Numbered from the stretch's first letter, positions 6,353-13,754 are shown. The stretch is DNA of 17,270 nucleotides from Bacteroidales bacterium (GCA_035353855.1 DAOQAK010000069.1:1-17270); one strand, 5' to 3'. Numbers and translations are program-made. Notes: a model not told the origin generated them from the letters alone.

Positions 6353-6805
6353 TTATTTATAACTGTTGTATAACATTCTTACAACTTTCTTATCATTATC
6401 ATAAGTAAAAGGTTCATCTTTTATTTTATCAAGCGGAACCCAGCGAAAAACAACAGTATTGGAAGTTTCATTGGCAAAGTCAAAACGTTTTTGTTTTATC
6501 TCAAAACAATATTTTTCTTTTGTTTCAATAAAATAATAAATACAAATAATTTGAAAATCGGGATAAAAAGTTGAAGGAATATAATTATCGCTTGTATAAA
6601 AATGTTCTTTCACATTTACTTCCTGGCCAAGCTCTTCAATGCATTCACGCTTCAGGCAATCAATAGCACCTTCGCCCTTTTCCATTCCGCCACCGGGAAA
6701 CTTTGTCAGTCTTTGTCCTTCATAAATTTCATCAGTAACAAGAATTTGCTTTTCGCTATTCATAAGCAAACCATAAACACGAACACTTATTTTCCCGAAA
6801 GGCAT
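6353..6805 (-). CDS. Nudix hydrolase
   Basis: A 150-residue single-domain Nudix protein that would hydrolyse a nucleoside diphosphate linked to some moiety X. The Nudix box reads from G39 to Q61: G39-x5-E45-x7-R53-E54-C-x-E57-E58-x-G60, complete except that the last hydrophobic position is Gln. The glycine-rich KFPGGGMEKGE precedes it. No extra domain indicates substrate, so it could be a nucleotide-pool cleaner, an ADP-sugar hydrolase or similar. It follows the UPF0316 gene on the same strand across a 77-bp gap holding a palindrome. Start ATG 6805 gives MPFGKISVRVYG, running straight into the first strand. Confidence 0.88.
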   Translation of the reverse strand: MPFGKISVRVYGLLMNSEKQILVTDEIYEGQRLTKFPGGGMEKGEGAIDCLKRECIEELGQEVNVKEHFYTSDNYIPSTFYPDFQIICIYYFIETKEKYCFEIKQKRFDFANETSNTVVFRWVPLDKIKDEPFTYDNDKKVVRMLYNSYK

Positions 6806-6836
6806 TATGTTAATTTATAATTATTTTCTTATGCTT

Positions 6837-6863
6837 GTCAGGCTGAGTTTATCGAAGCCTGAC
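6837..6863. repeat. Palindrome gtcaggct...agcctgac
   Basis: Perfect 8-bp arms (6837-6844 and 6856-6863) around an 11-nt loop, lying between the UPF0316 and Nudix genes. The sequence strongly resembles a dispersed palindrome I recall from many bacterial genomes (caggctgag...gaagcctg). No T-run follows on the minus strand, so transcript termination between the two genes is not supported, although mRNA processing or stabilisation is possible. Confidence 0.65.
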
Positions 6864-6882
6864 GAATAAATCTGATAAAATA

Positions 6883-7473
6883 CTATTTTCCTTTTTTATT
6901 AATAAACGAAAATGCGTTCAATAATTTCTTTTGACCTGGCCTGAAAACGCCTTCATTAACGGTTTTCACTTCCTCAATAGTATAAAAAGCATGAGGATTA
7001 ATTTCATTAATAACACTAACTATCCGGTTCACGTCTTCGCGCTTTATAACTGAAAAAATTATTTTCACTTTTTGTTGCGCACCTTCAGCATCAAGAATAG
7101 TGAGTCCGAAATTATTTTCCTTTAAATGTTTTATAAGCTGCGAATCCTCTACTTTTGAAATAATCCTGATGATCACATTTCCTATCGACAGCTTTTCTTC
7201 AAGATACATTCCAACATAGTTGCCCATTGCAAAACCACCACCATATGCAATGTAGCAAACAATATTATCAAGGTGTTTCATGATCTGACTTACAGCTACC
7301 AGCCAGATTATAACTTCAAAGAATCCCAGTAATGGTGCAATGATTTTAAAACCTTTTGAAACAAATATCAATCGTATTGTACCAATGCTCACATCGCAAA
7401 TACGTGACAAGAAAATTAATATGGGTAATATAACCCATGCAAAAATATCGGAATTAAAAAATCCTGTGTCCAT
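6883..7473 (-). CDS. UPF0316/DUF2179 membrane protein
   Basis: A 196-residue protein with three predicted membrane helices (about 9-24, 42-62, 70-88) and a soluble C-terminal domain from about residue 98, the arrangement of UPF0316 proteins with a DUF2179 tail. The segment ARICDVSIGTIR-like (here SRICDVSIGTIRLIFVSKG, 23-41) and the EVxIWLxAVSQ helix are family hallmarks. Function is unknown; the soluble domain in related proteins is thought to be a small ferredoxin-like regulatory fold. A longer frame would begin at TTG 7491, but that codon sits inside the -7 promoter element, so ATG 7473 is preferred. It may be co-transcribed with the Nudix gene downstream. Confidence 0.88.
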   Translation of the reverse strand: MDTGFFNSDIFAWVILPILIFLSRICDVSIGTIRLIFVSKGFKIIAPLLGFFEVIIWLVAVSQIMKHLDNIVCYIAYGGGFAMGNYVGMYLEEKLSIGNVIIRIISKVEDSQLIKHLKENNFGLTILDAEGAQQKVKIIFSVIKREDVNRIVSVINEINPHAFYTIEEVKTVNEGVFRPGQKKLLNAFSFINKKGK

Positions 7474-7488
7474 AAAATATTTTTTTTG

Positions 7489-7496
7489 CAAAATTA
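7489..7496 (-). promoter_or_regulatory. -7 element TAATTTTG for the UPF0316 gene
   Basis: An exact TAnnTTTG match on the minus strand, ending 15 nt before the ATG at 7473. It predicts a leader of about 10 nt. No -33 TTTG is obvious. Confidence 0.6.
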
Positions 7497-7573
7497 AGAA
7501 TTCATTTGGGTATTATTGAACATTTTTAATAATAAGAATAACAAATGTTAAATATCATAATGAGCGTTGGCAA

Positions 7574-7703
7574 GGCAAATCAGCGAGGTCTGTGCAAGGG
7601 TGAATGCTATAATGCTTAGAATTCTTACAAAGTTCCGAACTTTCGGAATGTCTTTGTTTAGAATTCTGCATTATAGTAGAGCGCGCTGAAGTTCTGATTT
7701 GCC
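7574..7703. repeat. 130-bp nested imperfect palindrome, MITE-like
   Basis: The outer arms ggcaaatcag (7574-7583) and ctgatttgcc (7694-7703) are perfect complements. Nested inside, 7607-7676 is a second long palindrome: ctataatgc, agaattct, caaag and ttccga on the left all recur complemented and in order on the right, with 2-3 nt bulges. It fills most of the 320-bp gap 7474-7793. It would form a long hairpin as DNA or RNA. It has no transposase gene, so a non-autonomous (MITE-like) element or a degenerate repeat is the likeliest reading. A 67-codon minus-strand frame across it is not credible. Confidence 0.75.
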
Positions 7704-7713
7704 AGATTCTTTG

Positions 7714-7739
7714 GTTCTTTCTCATCATGGAGAAAGAAC
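7714..7739. other. Perfect 10-bp hairpin upstream of mtaP
   Basis: Arms gttctttctc (7714-7723) and gagaaagaac (7730-7739) around loop atcatg. It lies 11 nt after the long palindrome and 54 nt before the mtaP ATG, upstream of the predicted promoter. No T-run follows on either strand, so terminator activity is doubtful. It may be the end of the repeat element or a protein-binding site. Confidence 0.6.
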
Positions 7740-7781
7740 AAGAAAAATATAAATTCAATCTATTTATTAAAATATTTTTCT

Positions 7782-7789
7782 TATCTTTA
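7782..7789 (+). promoter_or_regulatory. -7-like element TATCTTTA for mtaP
   Basis: Seven of eight positions fit TAnnTTTG, and the box ends 4 nt before the ATG. If used, transcription would start at or within a few bases of the start codon, giving a leaderless message. The -33 box is not clear. Confidence 0.45.
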
Positions 7790-7793
7790 TTTC

Positions 7794-8540
7794 ATGAAAA
7801 AGATAGGAATCATAGGTGGTTCGGGGCTTGAGAAGCTCGATCTGTTCACCAACAAAAAAGAAATCAATCATTCCACACAGTATGGAAGTCCAAGTTCTAC
7901 AATATTTTCGGGAATTATTGATGAAAATGAAATCATGATCATTTCACGTCATGGGCGAAGGCATAACATCCCCCCAACACAGGTAAATAATAAAGCAAAT
8001 ATTCTTGCCTTAAAACAACTTGGATGTTCGCATATAATTGCTACTACTGCCTGCGGAAGTCTTCGCGAAAATATTAAAAGAGGTGATATGGTTATTCTCG
8101 ATCAGTTTATTGATTTTACAAGACATCGCGAAATCACATACACTAAAAAATTTGAAGATGATGAACCTGTGCATACGCCCATGGCAGAACCATTTGATGA
8201 AATTTTAAGAAAGCATCTTTGCGATTGTGCTGAATCATTACAATTAAGTCATCATAAAAAAGGAACTGTTGTAACTATTGAAGGCCCACGATTTTCAACA
8301 CGCGCCGAATCGAACATGTTTCGTATATGGGGTGCCGATGTTATCAATATGTCGACTGCTCCCGAATGCGCATTGGCTAACGAAGCCGGAATCCCTTACG
8401 CAGCAATAGCTTTAAGCACTGATTACGATTGCTGGAAGACCGATGAAGCACCCGTAACCTGGGAAGAAGTTTTAAAAGTATTTCAGAAAAATGTGGAGAA
8501 CGTCACCAAACTATTGCTGCTGGCTATTTCGAAGATTTAG
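7794..8540 (+). CDS. mtaP: S-methyl-5'-thioadenosine phosphorylase (MTAP)
   Basis: A 248-residue enzyme of the PNP/UDP phosphorylase superfamily that splits methylthioadenosine with phosphate into adenine and methylthioribose-1-phosphate, recycling purine and methionine (EC 2.4.2.28). Visible are the phosphate loop IGIIGGSGL (4-12), SRHGRRHNIPP (51-61), EGPRFSTRAE (163-172), the nucleoside-binding NMSTAPE (185-191) and STDYDCW (208-214), all close to human MTAP. A methylthioinosine-specific relative is the main alternative. Asp210 and Asp212 favour adenine-base recognition. Length is slightly short of the human enzyme. Monocistronic, with no methionine-salvage genes nearby. Confidence 0.93.
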   Translation: MKKIGIIGGSGLEKLDLFTNKKEINHSTQYGSPSSTIFSGIIDENEIMIISRHGRRHNIPPTQVNNKANILALKQLGCSHIIATTACGSLRENIKRGDMVILDQFIDFTRHREITYTKKFEDDEPVHTPMAEPFDEILRKHLCDCAESLQLSHHKKGTVVTIEGPRFSTRAESNMFRIWGADVINMSTAPECALANEAGIPYAAIALSTDYDCWKTDEAPVTWEEVLKVFQKNVENVTKLLLLAISKI

Positions 8541-8586
8541 AAACTTTTCCTTTTTTTAATTTGTTTTTAATTTTAAAGTATTAAAA

Positions 8587-8643
8587 GGGTATTTGGTATA
8601 AAGGTATAAGGATATTTTACCCTATACCTTAGTTCCTATACCC
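8587..8643. other. Nested inverted repeat between convergent genes
   Basis: The outer arms gggtat (8587-8592) and ataccc (8638-8643) and inner arms aaggtata (8601-8608) and tatacctt (8623-8630) pair perfectly, with mismatched stretches between. It lies between the ends of mtaP and the DUF4197 gene, where a two-way terminator would be expected, but the T-runs are short. It may equally be a degenerate ggtata-word repeat. Confidence 0.45.
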
Positions 8644-8657
8644 CTAACCTTCTCTCT

Positions 8658-9374
8658 CTATGCAAAAACTTTTTTCAGAATATCGGTAATTCTTGCTGCG
8701 GGGTCTTTACGGATTTTGTATTCTTCAGCAGCAATGAGTTTGAATAAGCCGCTAATAGCTTTATCTGTAACATAAGCATCAAGGTCGGGGTTTACTTTTG
8801 TTACCAAAGGGATTTTGTTGTAAGCTGTTGCCAGCGGGTTCCAGTATTTGGTTACTTCAACTTTTTGTAATGCTGATTTTACAATAGGTAAAAAAGATGT
8901 TTTCAATGAAGCGGTTGTATTATCCTGCAAATACTGCGTTGCAGCATTATCAGCGCCTTTCAGAATTTTCATTCCATCGGAAATGGTAAGATTTGTGATA
9001 GCATTCAGAAAAATATTGGCAGCCGATTTAGAAGCTTCTTCTGCGCCACGGTTCAACGTTTCAACAAATTTATCGCATTGGTCGCCCATACCTATAGAAC
9101 GCAATTTTGTTTCCATCGCCTGTGCTTCGGAAGGAAAAGGAATTTTTATCAATGAATTTTTGAAGAAGCCGTCAACTGCTGATGCGCTGGTAACCGAATT
9201 GTTGGTTCCAACTTTTAATGCCTCTTTCAAACCCTGAATGATCTCTGAATTTGTTAGTGTATTACTCTTTACTGTATTATTAACAGCATTTATAGCTTTA
9301 TTAATATCCTGTGCTTTGCAGGCAGCAAGGCCTATCAGCACAAACAAAACTGCATACAAACGAATTGCTTTCAT
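8658..9374 (-). CDS. DUF4197 family lipoprotein
   Basis: A 238-residue lipoprotein: the leader ends in a lipobox L16-A-A-C19, so Cys19 would be acylated after cleavage. The remainder matches DUF4197 throughout: GLKEALKVGTNNSV, a VDGFFKN...IPFP segment, LNRGAEEASKSAA, DGMKILKGADNAATQYL, and the C-terminal AAEEYKIRKDPAARITDILKKVF. The mature protein is almost all helical. The biochemical role is unknown. It is a single gene, convergent with mtaP and divergent from the glycosyltransferase. A weak -7-like TAATTTTA lies at 9395-9402 on the minus strand. Confidence 0.9.
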   Translation of the reverse strand: MKAIRLYAVLFVLIGLAACKAQDINKAINAVNNTVKSNTLTNSEIIQGLKEALKVGTNNSVTSASAVDGFFKNSLIKIPFPSEAQAMETKLRSIGMGDQCDKFVETLNRGAEEASKSAANIFLNAITNLTISDGMKILKGADNAATQYLQDNTTASLKTSFLPIVKSALQKVEVTKYWNPLATAYNKIPLVTKVNPDLDAYVTDKAISGLFKLIAAEEYKIRKDPAARITDILKKVFA

Positions 9375-9519
9375 ATTTTTATTTTTTGAGATTATAAAAT
9401 TAAAGATTTTAAATTGAAGATAACAAGAATTGTACCTTTTTATTTTTCTAATATATTTTGTTCTTTATGTTTTCTATTTGTAATTCATGAAATAATATTT
9501 TTCATTCAAAACTTATTTC

Positions 9520-9527
9520 TACTTTTG
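9520..9527 (+). promoter_or_regulatory. -7 element TACTTTTG for the GT2-miaA unit
   Basis: An exact TAnnTTTG match ending 7 nt before the ATG at 9535, again leaving nearly no leader. No TTTG is found at the usual distance upstream. Confidence 0.6.
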
Positions 9528-9534
9528 AAATCAA

Positions 9535-10758
9535 ATGAAATATTATCCTAAAATATTTATATCATTGCCGGTAATGGACGAAACAGAAATGCTTCCGCAT
9601 TGCATCAACTGTATTGAAAAACAATTGTACCGTAACTTTCATGTAGTGATTTGCATCAACCAACCTGAAGATTGTTGGGATATTCCGGAGAAAAAAAATA
9701 TTTGCCTGAACAATAAAAAAATATTTGATTTCCTGATAAAGAAAAACAGCGAACATATTACCATTATTGATAAAACATCGAAAGGCAACGGATGGCAGGG
9801 AAATAAAAAAGGTGTTGGATGGGCACGAAAAACAATAATGGATTACATTTCAAAAAAAGCAAATAACAACGACATTATTCTAAGCCTGGATGCCGATACT
9901 GTTTTTTCTGAAAAATATTTTTCTTCAATAATTGATATATTTTCTAAAAATCAAAACGCTGCTGCTCTTTCAAACCCTTATTATCACAGACTCACAGGTT
10001 CAGAGGCAGAAGATAAAGCAATTTTGCATTACGAAATTTATATGCGTAATTATGCGATCAATTTGATGAACATTAATTCGCCTTATGCTTTTACAGCACT
10101 CGGAAGTGCAATAGCAGTAACTGTTTCGGCATACAAAGCAATTGGTGGCATGACACCAAAGCTCAGTGGGGAAGATTTTTATTTTCTTCAAAAATTAAAA
10201 AAATACGGTAACATCATTATTCATAATTCCGAAAAAGTTTTTCCTGCCGCACGTTTTTCCGACCGTGTGTTTTTCGGTACAGGTCCGGCTATGATCAAAG
10301 GAAATCAAGGCGATTGGAGCAGTTACCCTATTTATCATAATTCGCTTTTTTCTGACATAAAAAAAACTTATGATGCATTTCCTGATTTATTAACTAAATC
10401 TTTTGAGACACCGCTTACAAATTTTATCAAAGAAATTTTTAAAAAAGAAGATATTTGGGAACCGCTCAGAAAAAATTTCAATAGTGAAAAACAGTTTGTC
10501 CGAGCATGTCATGAGAAAATCGACGGGTTGCGGATTCTTCAATACTGCAAGCAAACGCAGTCGCAGCTTGACATTTCAGATGAACAATGTTTAAAAGAAA
10601 ACTATTCTAAATTGTTTTCTTCAATCAAACCTATTGAAAATCCAAACGATTTTGATAACTTTGATTTCAGTAATTCTTCAGTGGAGCAATTGAACAGAAT
10701 TAGAAATTATCTTGCAAACATCGAAGAAATTTTACAGGAAAGAATAAACGTTTTATGA
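9535..10758 (+). CDS. Family 2 glycosyltransferase, soluble
   Basis: A 407-residue GT-A fold glycosyltransferase. The N-terminal PKIFISLPVMDETEMLPHCINCI is the nucleotide-binding opening of GT2 enzymes, D119-A-D121 (LSLDADTVF) is the metal-binding DXD, and E213-D214 (KLSGEDFYF) fits the catalytic base motif. GGMTPK just before it is the typical GG-M loop. No membrane helix is visible, so it should act at the cytoplasmic side. The C-terminal 150 residues are helical and unassigned. Donor and acceptor cannot be told, and no other polysaccharide gene is nearby. Its stop overlaps the miaA start as ATGA, indicating translational coupling. Confidence 0.85.
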   Translation: MKYYPKIFISLPVMDETEMLPHCINCIEKQLYRNFHVVICINQPEDCWDIPEKKNICLNNKKIFDFLIKKNSEHITIIDKTSKGNGWQGNKKGVGWARKTIMDYISKKANNNDIILSLDADTVFSEKYFSSIIDIFSKNQNAAALSNPYYHRLTGSEAEDKAILHYEIYMRNYAINLMNINSPYAFTALGSAIAVTVSAYKAIGGMTPKLSGEDFYFLQKLKKYGNIIIHNSEKVFPAARFSDRVFFGTGPAMIKGNQGDWSSYPIYHNSLFSDIKKTYDAFPDLLTKSFETPLTNFIKEIFKKEDIWEPLRKNFNSEKQFVRACHEKIDGLRILQYCKQTQSQLDISDEQCLKENYSKLFSSIKPIENPNDFDNFDFSNSSVEQLNRIRNYLANIEEILQERINVL

Positions 10759-11666
10759 AACTGATTGTCATTCTTGGCCCCACTGCTACAGGCAAAACAA
10801 AACTTGCTTCTGCGCTTGCCTATTGCATTTCGGGCGAAATCATCAGTGCCGATTCACGACAGGTTTTCAAACGCATGGATATTGGAACGGGCAAAGATTT
10901 GAAAGATTACATTGTTAACGAAAAAAATATTCCGCATCATCTCATAGATATATTTGAACCCGGCGAAGAATTCAGTGTTTTCGACTTTCAGAAAGAATTC
11001 ATAAAAGCTTTTAACAATATTACTTCACGAAAGAAAATTCCTATTCTCTGCGGTGGCACTGGCTTATACCTCGAATCTGTTTTAAAACCTTATGTTTTTC
11101 ATGATGTTCCGGAAAATAAAAAATTGAGAGAAAAGCTTGACGATAAAAGCGATGATGAATTAAAAATAATCCTTGGAAAAAAAATAAAACTTCATAATAC
11201 TACCGACACCGTTAACCGCGAACGTTTATTGCGAGCACTTGAAATTGCCGAATTCCAGTCATCTCAGAAAGAAAATAATCTTGAATTTCCAAAGTTCGAA
11301 CCATTCGTTTTTGGAATCAATGCTGACAGAAAAAAATTGCGTGAACAAATAACATCACGACTTCGCGAACGCATTCACTTTGGCATGCTTGAAGAAGTTG
11401 AGGCGCTTTTAAAAGAAGGAATCAAACCAGAAAGACTGAAATCATACGGCTTGGAATACAAATTTGTAACACAATATCTTTTAAATGAAATTGACATTGA
11501 CACCATGTTCTCGCTTTTGAATACAGCCATTCACCAATTTGCAAAACGCCAGATGACGTGGTTCCGCCACATGGAACGCAACGGAACTAATATCCGCTGG
11601 ATTGATATGGAATTGCCTCTTGATGATAAAGTAAAAATTATTATCGAACAAAGCGGGTTAAAATAA
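10755..11666 (+). CDS. miaA: tRNA dimethylallyltransferase MiaA
   Basis: A 303-residue enzyme that adds a dimethylallyl group to N6 of adenosine 37 in tRNAs reading U-starting codons. It shows the P-loop G8-PTATG-K14-T15, ISADSRQVF (substrate-binding Asp), MDIGTGK, CGGTGLYLES, the RLLRALEI segment and the zinc-finger-like C-terminal region with QFAKRQMTWFR. MDIGTGKDL replaces the common MDIGTAKP. Some Bacteroidota carry two MiaA paralogs, and from memory this form resembles the second, so another miaA elsewhere in the genome is possible. Translation is probably coupled to the glycosyltransferase through the ATGA overlap. Confidence 0.94.
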   Translation: MKLIVILGPTATGKTKLASALAYCISGEIISADSRQVFKRMDIGTGKDLKDYIVNEKNIPHHLIDIFEPGEEFSVFDFQKEFIKAFNNITSRKKIPILCGGTGLYLESVLKPYVFHDVPENKKLREKLDDKSDDELKIILGKKIKLHNTTDTVNRERLLRALEIAEFQSSQKENNLEFPKFEPFVFGINADRKKLREQITSRLRERIHFGMLEEVEALLKEGIKPERLKSYGLEYKFVTQYLLNEIDIDTMFSLLNTAIHQFAKRQMTWFRHMERNGTNIRWIDMELPLDDKVKIIIEQSGLK

Positions 11667-11668
11667 TT

Positions 11669-11684
11669 TTGGGCTAAAGCCCAA
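11669..11684 (+). other. Hairpin ttgggct-aa-agcccaa after miaA
   Basis: A perfect 7-bp stem 2 nt after the miaA stop, followed by tctttt. It may serve as a weak intrinsic terminator. The gggctaaagccc core also resembles dispersed short palindromes I recall from Bacteroidota genomes, so it could be a repeat that has taken on that role. Confidence 0.55.
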
Positions 11685-11701
11685 TCTTTTCAATTATTCA
11701 A

Positions 11702-11721
11702 CCACGACCTAAAGGTCGTGG
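11702..11721. repeat. Palindrome ccacgacct-aa-aggtcgtgg
   Basis: A perfect 9-bp stem with a two-base loop, the strongest short hairpin in the window. It is the second of three palindromes in the miaA/M14 gap and shares the cgacct...aggt core with the third. Confidence 0.75.
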
Positions 11722-11760
11722 CAATTTATATAAATAACGGAACAAATTTTTTATTATTAA

Positions 11761-11784
11761 GGAGGCGACCTTAAGGTTACCCTC
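11761..11784. repeat. Imperfect palindrome gaggcgacctt/aaggttaccctc
   Basis: The third palindrome of the cluster. The gacctt/aaggtt core is paired, while the outer arms ggaggc and accctct pair only partly. The core similarity to 11702-11721 suggests both derive from one repeat family. With the preceding two it fills the 220-bp gap, leaving only the promoter of the next gene. Confidence 0.5.
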
Positions 11785-11853
11785 TGTATATCTGACTAAC
11801 AAAAAATATTTTTCTTATACCCTTTTGTTTTATTTCCTCTTCAAAAATTGATT

Positions 11854-11861
11854 TATTTTTG
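11854..11861 (+). promoter_or_regulatory. -7 element TATTTTTG for the M14 peptidase gene
   Basis: An exact TAnnTTTG match ending 25 nt before the ATG at 11887, predicting a leader of about 20 nt. It lies downstream of an in-frame TTG at 11848, which is therefore not used as a start. Confidence 0.5.
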
Positions 11862-11886
11862 TAAAACATTTTCAATAGATTTACAA

Positions 11887-12624
11887 ATGCATAAATCATT
11901 ATATATAAAAATATTCTTCCTTTTTTCTTTTATCATCCTAACTGCCGGAATTACTGTTACCGACATAATTGTCATCAAAGACAAAACTATTAAAGGCAAC
12001 ATCATGTATTATTACAAAAGAGGAGACAATGGAAAAAAAATTCTTTTAATCGGAACTGTTCACGGGAATGAAAAAATAGGCATTATTCTTTCAATAAAAA
12101 TTTTGAATGAAATTTTTTCAAAAGATAAACTCGCAAATACTTTAATTTGCATACCCAGCGCTAACCCCGATGGCAATATTCTCAACACCAGGATGAATGC
12201 GAACCGTGTTGATATTAACCGCAACTTCCCTTCAAAGAACTGGATTTACGAAGATTCAGCAAAAATAAAAAGAGATAAAAAAGGCTTCTGGGGCGGGAAT
12301 CAGCCTGCTTCAGAAAAAGAAACAAAATTTATTTTAAAAATCGATTCGCTGTACAACCCTGATGTGGTAATAGTTTTACACCAGTATTTCGATTTTATAA
12401 ATTATGATGGCAAAGGAAAAACTCTTGCTGAATTTATATCTTTACGAACAGGAATGAGAATTGAAGATGATATGGGCTACGATACTCCCGGTTCAATGGG
12501 GAGTTATTTCGGTCATGATAAACAAAAGGAAGTTGTAACTATTGAAATGCCTGAATTTCCTGCTGATTCGCTGCAACGTGATATTGTAAAAACTTTGGTT
12601 GAAGTAGTTGAGAAAGGATATTAA
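11887..12624 (+). CDS. M14 zinc carboxypeptidase, MpaA-like
   Basis: A 245-residue zinc carboxypeptidase. The ligands are visible as H59-x-x-E62 (HGNE) and H165 (VVIVLHQ), the substrate-binding segment as VDINRNFP (108-115) after NPDG, and the catalytic Glu as E220 (TIEMP). The compact catalytic domain without long insertions and these motifs resemble MpaA, which removes mDAP from murein tripeptide, so a role in cell-wall peptide recycling is possible. Residues 5-24 are hydrophobic, indicating export or anchoring, whereas E. coli MpaA is cytoplasmic. ATG 11887 is chosen because an upstream in-frame TTG precedes the promoter box. The next gene begins 56 nt downstream on the same strand. Confidence 0.83.
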   Translation: MHKSLYIKIFFLFSFIILTAGITVTDIIVIKDKTIKGNIMYYYKRGDNGKKILLIGTVHGNEKIGIILSIKILNEIFSKDKLANTLICIPSANPDGNILNTRMNANRVDINRNFPSKNWIYEDSAKIKRDKKGFWGGNQPASEKETKFILKIDSLYNPDVVIVLHQYFDFINYDGKGKTLAEFISLRTGMRIEDDMGYDTPGSMGSYFGHDKQKEVVTIEMPEFPADSLQRDIVKTLVEVVEKGY

Positions 12625-12680
12625 AAATTTTTAATTTCGGAATTCGAATTTTAAAATTAACAATCGAGCAATAAAAATTC

Positions 12681-13754
12681 ATGAACATAAAACAGCCAAC
12701 ATTAATCATTGATAAAGCCAGAAGCATTGCAAATATTAAAGCAATGTTTGAAAAGGCAAAAAAACACAACCTTATTTTTCGTCCGCATTTCAAAACACAT
12801 CAAATGGCTGAAGTTGGTGAATGGTTCAGAAATGAAGGAGTTGAAGCAATAACTGTTTCTTCTGTTTCGATGGCAAAATATTTTGCTGATAACGGTTGGA
12901 AAAATATTACAATTGCTTTTCCTGCTAATATTCATGAAGCAACAGAAATAAATGCGCTTGCAAAAAAAATCGAATTAAATATTATTGCGGATAACATTTT
13001 CACCGTTCAATACCTTAATAAAAATCTCACTGACACCGTTGGCATCTTTATAGAAATTGATACCGGTCATCATCGCAGCGGAATTGAATACAACAATTTT
13101 GTAATGATAGATGAACTGCTGAAAAATATTTCCTCTTCCGGAAAGCTTGAATTTAAAGGTTTTCTAACACATTCCGGTCATTCGTATTTGGCAAAATCAA
13201 AAAATGAAATTGAAAAGATTCACAATGATGCTTTAAAAAAAATAAATTTTCTTAAGAAAAAATATTCCGGCAGTTTTCCGTCAATGCTAATATCTACGGG
13301 CGACACACCATGTTGCAGTATTTGTAATATATTTGAGGGCATTGATGAAATACGACCGGGCAACTTTGTGTTCTATGATATAATGCAATATTTTATCGGA
13401 TCATGCGATTTAAGCAAAATCGCTGTATCTGTTGCCTGTCCTGTTGTTTCAATCAATAAAGAAAGAAATGAATTTATAGTTTATTGCGGCGCAATTCATC
13501 TATCGAAAGATTATGTTACTGACAACGACAACAAAAAAATATTTGGATTAGTTGTTGAATATAATGAAAACGGATGGAGTGAACCTATTGCAAACACATA
13601 TGTTTCCTCATTATCGCAAGAACATGGAGTTATTAAAACAACATCTGAGTTTATCAACAAAATAAATACCGGCAGCATTATTGGAATATTGCCAACACAT
13701 TCCTGTTTGTCAGTTCACCAACTAAAAGATTTTCATACGGAAGTAATAAATTAA
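12681..13754 (+). CDS. D-threonine aldolase/D-serine dehydratase-type PLP enzyme
   Basis: A 357-residue fold-type III PLP enzyme. The N-terminal alanine-racemase-like barrel has the PLP lysine K38 in RPHFKTHQ. The C-terminal beta domain ends with H340-S-C342, matching the His/Cys metal pair of eukaryotic-type D-serine dehydratase and D-threonine aldolase. The EIDTGHHRSGI (about residues 119-129) and STGDTPCCS segments are also typical. It would cleave or dehydrate a D-beta-hydroxy amino acid; which substrate cannot be told. It follows the M14 peptidase closely and may share its transcript. Its stop overlaps the convergent T9SS gene's stop by 3 bp. Confidence 0.85.
   Translation: MNIKQPTLIIDKARSIANIKAMFEKAKKHNLIFRPHFKTHQMAEVGEWFRNEGVEAITVSSVSMAKYFADNGWKNITIAFPANIHEATEINALAKKIELNIIADNIFTVQYLNKNLTDTVGIFIEIDTGHHRSGIEYNNFVMIDELLKNISSSGKLEFKGFLTHSGHSYLAKSKNEIEKIHNDALKKINFLKKKYSGSFPSMLISTGDTPCCSICNIFEGIDEIRPGNFVFYDIMQYFIGSCDLSKIAVSVACPVVSINKERNEFIVYCGAIHLSKDYVTDNDNKKIFGLVVEYNENGWSEPIANTYVSSLSQEHGVIKTTSEFINKINTGSIIGILPTHSCLSVHQLKDFHTEVIN

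Noticed and set aside
7555..7758. 67-codon minus-strand frame in the mtaP upstream region
   Set aside because: It lies wholly within the long nested palindrome, and its translation is low-hydrophobicity, Ser/Gln/Arg-rich and resembles no family.
8848..9237. 129-codon plus-strand frame opposite the DUF4197 gene
   Set aside because: The minus strand matches DUF4197 across its whole length with a lipobox; the plus-strand translation shows nothing recognisable.
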